From: Calamus simplicifolius
Taxonomy: Eukaryota; Streptophyta; Magnoliopsida; Arecales; Arecaceae
Direction of reading: 5' to 3'
Length of the DNA: 64,000 nucleotides
Assembly: GCA_900491605.1 (NCBI GenBank)
Contig: UESW01005033.1
Coordinates: forward strand, 424,726 to 488,725
This document shows positions 9,683-21,600 of this stretch, in pieces (positions within the stretch are counted from its first letter, which is position 1; each line of letters begins with the position of its first letter). The notes beneath the pieces were generated by a model. It was given only the letters and a program-made list of their open reading frames with translations. It searched no databases and had not been told where the DNA came from. The translations under genes and the position numbers were made by a program.

Positions 9683-12600
9683 ATGGAAACCGAGAGCGGA
9701 GTCCCGGCGGTAGCCGGCGAGGAGGTGACGGCGAAGAGGGCGAGAACAAGCGAAGAGGTGGTCAGAGCAACGGGAACGGTGCCGCCGCCGCGACGGCGGA
9801 GGCGGGAAACGGGAAACCGATGGACGGCATCATGCCTGGGTGGTTCTCCGAGATCAGCCCCATGTGGCCCGGTGGGTGCTCGACCTTGGTTCTTGGATAT
9901 AACTTATGCTGAATATTATTACTATTGTGTTTCGAGATTAAGCCTTAAATTTTTTCTACATCACAAGAGTAGTTTTATTTTTGATGGTTTATTTCTTTTT
10001 ATTTCTCTTCTAGCCATGTAATTTATAATGGTTGATGGATATTGTTGAAGTCGATCATCTTGAGCTAACGTCTTGAACGTCATTGATCGATCGTACCACC
10101 GGTGGGATGAAGACATTCACTGCAGCACGAGATCTGCAAGAAGTTCGAGGGCCAGATATTCTGATAGGGACTCTTCGATGCTCAATTAGTGATTTGATTC
10201 ACAGCCCTGAGTTTGAAGAAGCTCGAGATAAGGATAGTTAGGAAAAAAGATAAAACTTCTAAGTGCTTAAGTGTTCATACCTCGGCTAGGGGTTCTTCTT
10301 ACCTGTTTATAGATACACGTAGTTCTCTTCCTTTTTCGTGGAAGAACGAGCCATGCATCACTCTATGATAGGCTACGTATGGGGTTCTAAAGTTTGCTTG
10401 AGAAGCCCTGGAATTTTATGATGAGCCTTGACTTTTTGAATGGGATATCAGAATTAGCATATATCTGTCTTGTCTAAACTGGGTGATTGGCACTTTTTTT
10501 GGCTGATGATAACTTTCTGGGGCTCATCTGATCCATATCATTAAAACCTCATGATGAATGATGGCTTTTAAGACTTGTGTCAGGATCATAGCACTTGTCT
10601 TATTAGACATATACAAGGCAATGACGGTTGGTGGGCCTGGTCTGGATAAAAAAAGGCTTGCATGAGAAGCTAAAGATTATTCTGGAAGTAGGGCCGCCTG
10701 AAGCCAGAACCGCTTGGAAGTGGGGTTGCCTGAGCTGGGGCCGCTTGGAAGTGGGGCCGCTTGGAGCGGGTTCGCTTGAAAGTGGGGCTGCCTAGAGCCG
10801 GGACCGCTTGGAAGTGAGGCCACCTAGAGCCGGGCCACCCGGAGCCAGGGCCGCTTGGAAGTGGGGCCGCCTGGAGCCGAGGCCATTTGGATAACTTTTG
10901 GCCATTAACTTTACACGTGGCGCTTATCAGCCACATCATATATGCCTCCTCGCTCCTATGTTTTGATGCTTCGTGTGCGCAGCACTTGCCAAGAGAAAGG
11001 AGTGTAAAATCTCTTGCTTTGTGTAAGATTTTGGGCGCCATAATTTAGCAGAGGCGGGCGCATGCCTATGAGGCGGTGGAGTTTCTTCGAAGTCTTTTCA
11101 TCATTTAAGAGGCAGCATCAGAGGCAATGCGGTTCGGAGGGAAATCGAGGAGAATACCCTTTTCAAACGTCACCGAGGCATTACGCCTTTCCTTGAGAAG
11201 TTATGGGCAGCTGGATAATTAGCTCTAGTCAAGGGTTCCCACGTGGCATCGTCGTAGGCGGGACATTTTCAAACATGATATATAAAAGGCCGTCCTCTGC
11301 CCTTTCTGATTTGTTCGTTGTCTTTTCTGATTTGTCCCGTCTCCATTGCTTTCTTTGTGCCTCTTGAGCCCCGAGTTCTTGTGTTTGCTCCCCTGGTCCT
11401 TAGGTTAGTTCTCTTTGCTTTTTCCACATCATTTCTTTCCTTCTCATGGAGTCTAGTCAGGATAGAAAAGGTAAGGGTCCCATGGTGAACCCTTCCGGGA
11501 CAAGATCCTGCAGGCGCGGTGTCGGGCCTTGGTGGTATATCCATTCGCAGTGGTCCGGCGACTGTGACTCAGGGACCGCCCAGAATCCCTTCTTCACTGC
11601 TTAGGGATCAATCTTCTTCTCTTTCCCCTAGGGCTTCCCCTTCATCATCTAACCGCAAGGGATCGCCCCCGTCTACCTCTTATAAGTCAGCCGGCCCGAC
11701 GAGGTTGGCCTCAACCATGACTGCCCAAGGACTAAAGAATCTTAGGGCCCAGTATGAGTACCTAATAGTATTTTCCTTATCCTATCCTATCTTGAGGACA
11801 GGGTGACCTCCATCCAGCCTAGTAGGGTTGCCTTAAATGAGGAGTTTTTTAAGAGTAGGCTCCGCCTCCCTCTTCATCCTTTTTTTCTCTTAGTTTTGAA
11901 GAGGTATGATCTTATCCCAGCCCAATTGTCTTCGAATTTCATTCGGATTATTTACTCTTTTTTGGTACTCTGCCATTATCATGGCGTTTCCACCCGAGTC
12001 TCTTTGTTTAGGCCATGTATAGACTCCGCAGTCCCAATAAGTCCGGGTGGTGGAGTTTTGCCTTCAGGCCCAAAGAACCCTAGAACTCAACCTTCCTTCC
12101 AAAGTTAAAGATTGAAAATCCTGATTCTTCTACGCCTATGTAGATAGGATAGGGACGAGTTAGGGCACTCCGACACTAGCCCTAATAGGAATTCATCGAT
12201 TGAAGAGAGGGACCGAGAGTTCTTTACGGTCTTATGTCTACCATCATTCCTCCCAGTAAAGAACTACAATCGAAGGACAACCTCCGTGAGATCGCCTCAA
12301 CGCCGGTGTCGCTGCCATCGGCATCCGGTGGGCACTGTGCTATCAAACCCCCCCCCCTTTTTTTTAGTGACTCTTGTCTCTATGTGCAGTTATGAAGTTC
12401 TCTCCTGACTTCCTAGTGGCGAGTCTTCGGAAAAGGCTGGGGGCCGTCGACAATGCAGTGAGTGGCGCCCAAGAAACCTTGTCTGGGGGAGCCGGGTAGG
12501 TCGACCCAGCCCCCACTTGATCTCCCCGTGGCCATGCTGATAGAAGAGCTGAGGAGGGGGAGTCTTCTATCGAGATGCCCATCACATAGCCTTCTCCTGC

Positions 12601-15600
12601 CGAGGTACCGGCCACGGAGATCCCTTCCGTCGGGGTGCCGGCCATGGAGATCCCTCCTGCTGAGGCTCGGGAGGGGTTGATCGAGGTGAATCCCCCGCTG
12701 CTCTTGAGCAGACGGGTGAGTCAGTTCCGGAGGTGGAGCCGAGGTGTCCTTAGAAGTTGAGAAGATTTCCTGCCGACCCCTCGGTTGACCCCTCAATTGA
12801 CACTGGAAGAAATGCTTCCCATCAATGCCCCGAGGAGCCGACTGTCTGAATCCATCTTGAGACTCACCATTCTTCCCAAATTTCAGGCAATGCTCCACCG
12901 CCTACCAACCGAAGAGTCGTTTGATACTCTCTTTACTGCCGCTGTTCAAGTAAGATTACTGTCTTAATTCCTTTTTGCTTTGGTTATGACTTAAAGTCTA
13001 ACTAGTCGGTCTAATGGCTGTTTATCGTCCAGGATGATTTGGCCGCCACAAAGACCCGAGCAGGGGACTGGCCAAAGAGTTGGCTGAGGTCCAAACCCGA
13101 GAGTTGAAGACAGCCGGCAAACTCTGGGCCGCCTAGGAGGAAAGCCATGCACCGTAGGAGCAGGCGGAGGAAGCTGAAAGGAGGGCCCGAGTTGCGAGGC
13201 CAAGCTGACAGACGTCATGTCGAGGCTAGGGCCGACTGAGAAAAAATTGGAGAAGCTCTTCGCAAAGTGGAACATGCCGAAGACAGAGCCAATAGTGCGC
13301 AATCCGAAGCCCGAGCCTCCATGGATAGGATGACCGTCGTCGAGGCACAAGTTCGGGATGTCATGGAAGAGCTGAATGTCGCCGAGGGCCAGGCCGATGA
13401 AAGGGTAGCCGTCGTTGAGGCTGGGCTAAGGAGGAAATAGCCGCCGCCAAGGCCCAGGTGAAGGAGGGGATAGCTGTCGCCGAGGCTCTCGCTGTAGAGA
13501 AGATAGCTGCCGCCGAGGCTCGGGCTATAGAGAAAGGGGCTGCCGCCGAAACCTAGGCCGCAGAAAAAGTGGCCGCCACAAAGCTGCAAGTTCAAGAGGC
13601 CGTGGAGTGCTATAAGAGTTCTCTAGATTTTGCCTCGGAATTTAATGAGGCGGCCATCGACGCTTTTGCTCAAGGTTTCGAGCGGTGCAAAAGAAGGTTG
13701 GCCCGGGCCTTCAAATTAAGCAACCTTGAGCCCTTTCGGCCTGAAGATGAGGAGGGCTCGAAGAATGATGATGCCGAAGGTGTATCGGGACCCGCCGAGT
13801 TATAGAGTTTATGTTTCCTTTCCTTTGCTTTACTTACATTTCGTAACTCGACTAGTGTCTGCCTTTTGTAAGATATTGTCATCATTTTGAACGGAAAGAA
13901 TAATCTTATCAATACTAGTATACTTATCTGTTTGTAGTATTTTGATCTTTTGACGACCAAGTCCCGGCTTTAGCCTTTCGATTTGATAAGACACCATCTT
14001 GGTTTTTTTGAATATGCTTGGAGAGTCAGCACTTAGGCGCGCGGACCTAGTAGGATCGTCCATACTTATCCTTGCTTTTTGGTCCTTGCTGAAGTGTCCT
14101 TTGAACATCGATGTCAATCGTTATCCTGAAACATCGCTTCGGGAATTCCTCGGCCACTTAGATATCTGACTCAGGGCCGCTTAGGATTGGGATATGACTT
14201 AAACCACCCCGGGGACCTCTCGGCCGGCCTGGGGATGTCCGTATGATCGCGAGGCCGCTGAGGGCCTTTGAAAACTGCCTCGAGGGTTTCTCGTCCGGCT
14301 TGGAAGTTTGACTCGGGGCTGCCGAATTGTCAAGGACTTAAACTGCCTCGGGGTTTTCGGCCGTCCCGAGGTGTCCGTATGATCGCAGGGACGCCAAGGG
14401 CTTTTAAAAACTGCCTTAGGGGTTTTCGTCTGGCCCGGGAGTTTGACTTGGGGCCACCGGATTGTCATAGGACTTGAATCGCCTCAGGGGTTTCTCGGCC
14501 GGCCCAGGGGTGTCCATGTGATCGTGAGGCCGCCGAGGCTTTTGGAAACTACCTTGGGGGTTTCTCGTTCGGTCCGAGAGTTTAACTTGGGGCCGCTAGA
14601 TTGTCATAGGACTTGAACCGCCTTGGGGATTTCTCGGCCGATCCGGGGGTGTTCATATGATCGCAGGGCCGCCGAGGGCCTTTGAAAATTGACTTGGAGG
14701 TTTCTCGTCGGGCCTGGGAGTTTGACTCGGGGCTATCGGATTGTCATAGGACTTGAATCGCCTCGAGGGTTTCTCGGCCGGCTCAGGGGTGTCCATATGA
14801 TCGCGAGGCTGCCGAGGGCCTTTGAAAACTTTTGGGGGTTTCTTGTCCGGTCTGAGAGTTTAACTCGGGGCCGTTGGATTGTCATAGGACTTGAACCACC
14901 TTGAAGGTTTCTTGGCCGGTCCGGGGGTGTCCATGTGATTGCGAGGCCGCCGAAGGCCTTTGAAAACTGCCTTAGAGGTTTCTCGTCCGGCCTAGGAGTT
15001 TGACTCGGGGCTGCCGGATTGTCATAGGACTTGAACGGCCTCGGGGTTTCTCGGCCGGTCCGGGGGTGTCCGTATCATCGCGGGCCGCCGAGGGCCTTTG
15101 AAAACTACATCGGAGGTTTTTCGTCCGGCCCAGGAGTTTGTCTCAGGGCCACCGGATTGTCATAGGACTTGAACTGCCTCGAGGGTTTCTCAGTCGGCTC
15201 GGGGGTGTTCGTATGATCGCAGGGCTGCCGAGGGCCTTTGAAAACTGCCTTAGAGGTTTCTTGTCCGGCTTGGGAGTTTGACTCGGGGCCGTCGGATTGT
15301 CATAGGACTTGAACCATCTCAGGGGTTTCTCGGCCGGTCCGGGGGTGTCCGTATGATCGTGGGGCCATCGAGGGCCTTTGAAAACTGCCTCGGGAATTTC
15401 TTGTTCGGCCCAGGAGTTAGACTCGTGGCTGCCGGATTGTCATAGGACTTGAACTGCCTCGGGGGTTTCTCGGCCGGCCCAGAGGTGTTCGTATGATCGC
15501 GGGGCCGCGAGGGCCTTTGAAAACTGCCTTGGGGGTTTCTCATCCGGTTCGGGAGTTTGACTCGGGGCCCCGGATTGTCATAGGACTTGAACCGCCTTGG

Positions 15601-18600
15601 AGGTTTCTTGGCCGGTCCGGGGGTGTCCGTATGATCGGGGCCACCGAGGGCCTTTCAAAACTGCTTCGGAGGTTTCTCGTCCGGCCCGGGAGTTTGATCG
15701 GGTCGTCGGATTGTCATAGGACTTGAATCGCCTCGGGGGTTTCTCGGCGGCTCGGGGGTGTCCATATGATCGCGGGGCCATCGAGGCCTTTTTTATTACA
15801 GAATCTTCTAACTTTAAAGTAGAGGAATGAAAGGAATGTATTTGACATTTTTCATTTATTGACTGACCATACTCACTACTAATAGTAACACGGAGGTTCT
15901 CTGCATTCCAAGTGCATAGAATCAGCCATTCGTCGAGCTCCACGATCCGATATGCTCCATGACGGAGCACTTCAGTGACCCGGTAGGGTCCTTCCAATTC
16001 GGAGATAGCTTGCCTTCTCAGTTGGCTTTGACACCTCGGCCTTTCTAAGGATCAGATCCCCCAATCGAAAGGTCTTGAAGCGGACTCGGGCGTCATAATA
16101 CTTTGCTGCTTTTGGCAGAAAACAGCTATTTTGAGTCACGCTCGGTCTCTGGCCTCGTCAATGAAGTCGAGACTAGCTCTTAGGCAATGAAGATTGTCTT
16201 CTTCATTATATGACTCCTCTCGGGGCCGCCTGGAAGTGGGGGCCACTTGGAAGTGGGGCCATCTGGAGCCGGGGCCGCCTGAAAGTGGGGCTGCCTGGAG
16301 TGGGGCCACCTGAAGTGGGGCTGCTTAAAGCGGGGCCGCCTGGAAGTCGAGCTGCCTAAAATGGGGCCGCCTAGAGCCGGGGCCGCTTGGATAACTTTTG
16401 GCCGTTAACTTTACTCGTGGCACTTATCAGCCACATCATATATAATTCTTAAAATTTATTATGGTCATTATTTGGCTTGTTTACTATTGTGTTTCGAGAT
16501 TAAGCCTTGAATTTTTTTCTACGAGTAGTTTTATTTTTAATGGTTTAATCCTTTTTATTTTTCTTTTAGCCATGTAATTTATGGTGGTCAATGGATATGA
16601 TGCTTGAAATTTATTTCGATCATTATTTGGCTTTGTGGTTGTAGACTTGAGTTGCCTGAAGTGTTCTCCTTTTTCTTTTTAATTGATTTCATTTTAATTG
16701 TTTTCCTTAGTTTCTGTTCTCGTTAAGCTGCTTTTAGATTTGCAGTTCAAGAAAATAATTTGAGTCTAGTTAGCCCCTCAGACTATGGTGTATCTGTACT
16801 GTTCCTAAACTGAAAAAAATTGTAATTCACCTTCTAATTATGATTTAATTTGTACTCTATCATCGTTATAAAGTTAACAAAAAATAGTCACCTGACCACT
16901 GAGTGTTTCATCAGACATCAAAAATAATCACAAAAACAAAACTGATTTAATCAAAACCTATATAGGATTACTAAAAGTGGTCATGTGGTCTATTTAAACA
17001 GCAGTGGCAGAGTGCAAGTTAATTTGTAATTAGAAGATCAATTGTAATTATTTTTAGTTTTGCATGGGGGGAGTGCAAAAACACCCATAGTTCAGGGCGA
17101 CTAACTGGTATTAACCCAACTAATATTCTTTAGGTTTTATTTATATTAAGTATTTTATTCTTCTTGATCCTCTACAAATGGATGCAGCTTGAAAGAAGGT
17201 ATAACCGTATTATTATTATTGTTGTGGCATATACATATACATAGATTCTAGATATCTACTTTTCTGCCTTACTTTAACTTTGGACAAAGTGAAACTAAGA
17301 AAAGTTATTGAAAAATCTGTTGTCTTATTGAATGTTAAGTCTCCCTTCGTTTTTTTTTTTTTCTGGTTAAGTTTGATTCACTAGAGTCGCTTCCTATTTA
17401 GTTGGCGTATGCGTTTTTGTGTTACTTTTGGCAGAACGTTGGATCTCTTTTGTTCTTTGTTTTCTTTCTGTGCTAAGTTGAAGTGAAGATCACTGCTCTT
17501 ATTTTCATATAAGATGGGTTTACTCTCATGATGCTCCATGTGTTTCTGCAAGCTTTCCTTATTTTTCTTATATATATATATATATATATATATGATGTGT
17601 TCATGTTAAGCATTTTGTTCTGTTCTGGGTCTTTTAAGGTGTTTAGCTTTAAGCAGATTTTCTGACTATAACAGGCAGCTGTTGCTCCTCAAATATCATT
17701 GTCTTTTGTGTGCAGATTTGCTGTCAGTTTAAGAATATTTGTTTTTGCAAATTAAAAGGAAGGCCCTTTTTTGCTTGAATGATTGTCAAGGCATTTCTTA
17801 GGATTGGATTGGATTCCAAGAAAACAAGGAAAAATAAAACTAGAAAAATAAGTGTCACTTATGCCTGGATTCAACAGATGGTTTGTGCCTACATTATCCA
17901 GACCAAGACCTTCATTGTCTTTTCTTGTAACTTTCCTAGTATCATAACAGAGCCCGATTGAAGGCTTCTTTTTATTTGATCCTGTAGCACTTGTAGGTGT
18001 CACTAAAAATTTCACACCTCTTTATTTTTGCTTTTTAACAAGTTACTGAAGAGAGAAACATGAAATATGCCCTGTGAATACTCTACAGTGGATCAACAAA
18101 TCTGACTCTGAGAAGAAAATGATATTGGAAGGCATGGGCCTGGAAGTTGTCACTGATTGTTAAAATATATCTAACACTGCTGGGCTAAAATTAAACTCCT
18201 GAACGTATAAGGGATCGTGGAAAATGATTTAGATTATGTAGTAGATTTTCTTCAAACTTTACCAAAATTTAGTGCTATGTATTCTTGGGGTTCTATGCAT
18301 TCTTAAAATACTAAATTGTGTCAGTAATTCTACGATCATCATGTTATGCTTATTATAAATTAAATCTTGGTGATTTCATGCTCTTGATGTCTTTTGTGAC
18401 AACAATTGATGTTTAAGAATGCTTGGTACCATTTACAGGAGAGGCTCACTCGTTAAAGGTAGAGAAGATTTTGTTCCAAGGAAAATCAGAATACCAGAAA
18501 GTCATGGTTTTTCAGGTATTCGTCACTTTCAGACACCATGAATATTCCCTGTAGCTACTATTCATTTGTCTTCATTTCATCTGGATGTACTTATACTGGC

Positions 18601-21600
18601 AATAACATGTCTGCGTTATCATGGTTTCAGTCATCGACTTATGGCAAAGTTCTTGTTTTGGATGGAGTCATTCAAGTGACTGAGAGGGATGAGTGTGCTT
18701 ACCAAGAGATGATTACTCACTTACCACTTTGCTCTATTCCAAATCCTAAAAAGGTAGCTTTATTAAGTTAAGCTTAACGGGCTCCTTATTTATCTTTGTA
18801 AATTAGCTTAGACCATTTTTTTTTCTTTATATCTTGCTCTAGATGTTTTCTCTTTGGTTAATCTTAATGGACTCCATATTTATCTTTGCAAATTATCATA
18901 GGCTAAAACTTTTATCTTGATATCGTGCTCTAGATGTTTTCTCATTGATTAAGTTAAACACCATTTGTCTGTTATGTCAAATGGACAGCATTCTCTTCCA
19001 GGATTTCACATGTGGATTACGATATCTTTAACAAAAATAAAATAAATAAGTGGATGAGTTCTTTTTACATTTTAAATTGTTGGATTTGTGTCATGGTGAA
19101 GGTTAAAGCTTCAGCCATTGGACTTTTCATCTTACACCACTTGATTGAGATCGACACATCATCCTAGACTTATTCTGGATTTATTTTCCTTTCATTACCT
19201 TAACTCCAGATTGATTGGTAGGCCTCTTCAGAGGATTGATGTGGTCAAATATGTAATGATGCTCATATTGAAGAATCAAAGTGGCATCGTTGCGGTTTTG
19301 ATTGCTCCATTCTCATCTGGAGAGAGTAGCAGATGTGTTTTAATGGTAAGCTGTGCTTGGTTGATTATTCATTTTTCAAGCATCGATTCTAAGCGGACTT
19401 GGGTAATTATCAACAACCTTTTGTAGAGCTTGTTCTTCGCCATACAGATTGGCTCATTTCAAGATAGTTCTCTGAAATAATACTTGAAAAATAGAGAGTT
19501 GGAAGGTTTTGAATTTCTTCCATATGAAGATCATCAACTGGTCATCATTAGAATGCACATCATGAGTTAACATGGCCCGTGGGGATAATCATATAGATAG
19601 ATCATAGATCAGCTAAACTATGGCATGATTTTATCAGTCAATGCATTTGATTTATCAATTGTTCTTTTAGCAATCTGAAAGTATTGAAGGCATAACTTCT
19701 CTATCTCAAGGAAGAACAATTGAGTCCATAGTTCAGGCTATGGTTGCATTTCAATTCACTGAGGGCATAGCAAATTAAAAGTCCTCTTCATTGAGGCATG
19801 AAGAAGGAGCCACAAAAGGACCGTTAACTAAATTCCTTGGGATTCCTTGTGGGAACACTCAAATGGTTTCTGTCTGTTTGTGTCATGTTGACTTATCTGT
19901 CATTTCTTTTTTAGAAGAAAACTAAACCTATATTGGTCAGGATGTAGTAGAGTTGGTTCAGCTTAAAGAAACATTGGCTCAGATCTGGTTTCATTGAACC
20001 CAACTCGATTTGAACAACAATTAATGTGCTTGCTAAGAGTGTTTTCAACAAATGAAAGGTCATTACTATTGGTTAACTTACTCTGCACACAAAGCACCAA
20101 GAATGCTTTTGCACTATGTTCACATTTTGATGAGTGAAGGATTTACTCTGCCATGACTAGTCCTGGTATCTTTAATTAAAACCTAACCTTGATGATAATA
20201 GTGCAGTTTGATATTGAGTTAGCCATACTTATCATCTAATTTTGCTCACTATTTTTTTGTTTAACAAACTTAAGCTAGATATTTTATATAACTTGTGGTG
20301 TGCTCCTTAGTGCATGCAGAAATTTCCATGTTGAAGTTATTATTCCGTTTCCAGGCAAAGTTATTTCATCTTTGTTAGTCCATAAATTAATTTGTGGCTA
20401 TATTTGACACGTTGTTCCAACAACTTAGTTTTATTATTTTGCATTGTTGTTCCCTTTGATTTATTATGTGGTGATCAAGGTATTGTATTTACTATTTTGT
20501 TACATACTGACAACAAATTGATAAGCATGCTTCTTCATTTAGGATTTTTAAATCTTTCATGTGTCTTATTGTTTGACACAACTGTTATTGTTATAGGTTC
20601 TGGTGATTGGAGGCGGTGATGGTGGTGTTCTGCGTGAGGTTTCACGCTATTCTTCTGTGGAACAAATAGACATATGTGAAATTGATAAAATGGTTGTGGA
20701 TGTGAGTAATTTAAACTCTTGTTGTTGGCCCTTTTATCTTTCATATTACTGTGTTGCAACATTAAAAAATGAATTGTCATTCCTGTACTCAAGTGTTTAT
20801 CTTTCATCTGACTATCTACATGATGTTCCATAGTTAAGGACTGAAACTTTTTTGATATCTGGGGTGCATGTGGTCATGCTCAATCACAGTCTCCCAGCAA
20901 GTTATAACAATTAATGCCACTGATTTATTTAATGATATTCCTTAATCTACAAAATATAGAATATCAGAAAAGTGAATGTCCTGTTTAGGAAAATTCCCAG
21001 TTAACTTTACATAATATGAGTTGGTTCCTTTGTTGATGTTTATTATGGCTTATTGATTGTCTGCATAATTTTCCATGTAAATAACTTTTTGCAAAATGAT
21101 AGAGAATCATAAAGAACTTCTGGGTTACATCAGAAAGTACAGATAAGAAAACCCAAAACCTATATTCTATTTAATACAATTGGAGCCACCTATCAAGTTA
21201 AAGAGTATTTTGGGCACAACTGTACAACCCTTCTCCTTTTCTCCGGATATGTAGGATGACCGATGTCTCAAAAATCTATGCTAGCCCACCCTCCAAAAGG
21301 ACACTAACTACTTACCATTTCCCATTTTCCATGAAAGTGATGTGATTTTTTTTTCAAATTCCTAGCTATGCAAGAAAATATAATTTGCAGTTTACTCATG
21401 AACTAAAAGCATGTAATGAGAGTCTGTCAATCTTTATATGAGTCTGACCATCTAAAAAATTACTTTTTGCAGTATTAGGTCTACAAAGAGAACTATGTGT
21501 ATACATGTTCTTCACTTTCAAGTTTTAACATATTAAGAAGATCTTGCAAGGAATGTTGATCCCTACTTTCAACATCATTTTGGATACACAATGTCGGTGA

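Larger units (their letters stand above)
10043..16438 (-). mobile_element. Internally deleted Tat-lineage Gypsy element in SPDS intron 1
   Basis: A minus-strand Gypsy derivative lying antisense in the gene. The left end is a complete LTR (10043-10938), the right end a truncated LTR (from about 16203 to 16438). Ends are TG...CA, flanked by GATAT (10038-10042) and TATAT (16439-16443), a 5-bp target duplication with one mismatch. In element order only the integrase tail, a 137-bp-unit array and an antisense accessory gene relic remain. gag, protease, reverse transcriptase and part of the 5' LTR are missing. Placement in the Tat/Retand group follows from the accessory frame opposite to pol and the repeat-rich 3' region. 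Confidence 0.8.

Noticed and set aside
13215..13595. Gly/Ser/Leu-rich minus-strand frame in the intron 1 element
   Set aside because: Antisense to the Ala/Glu coiled-coil repeats of the accessory gene relic.
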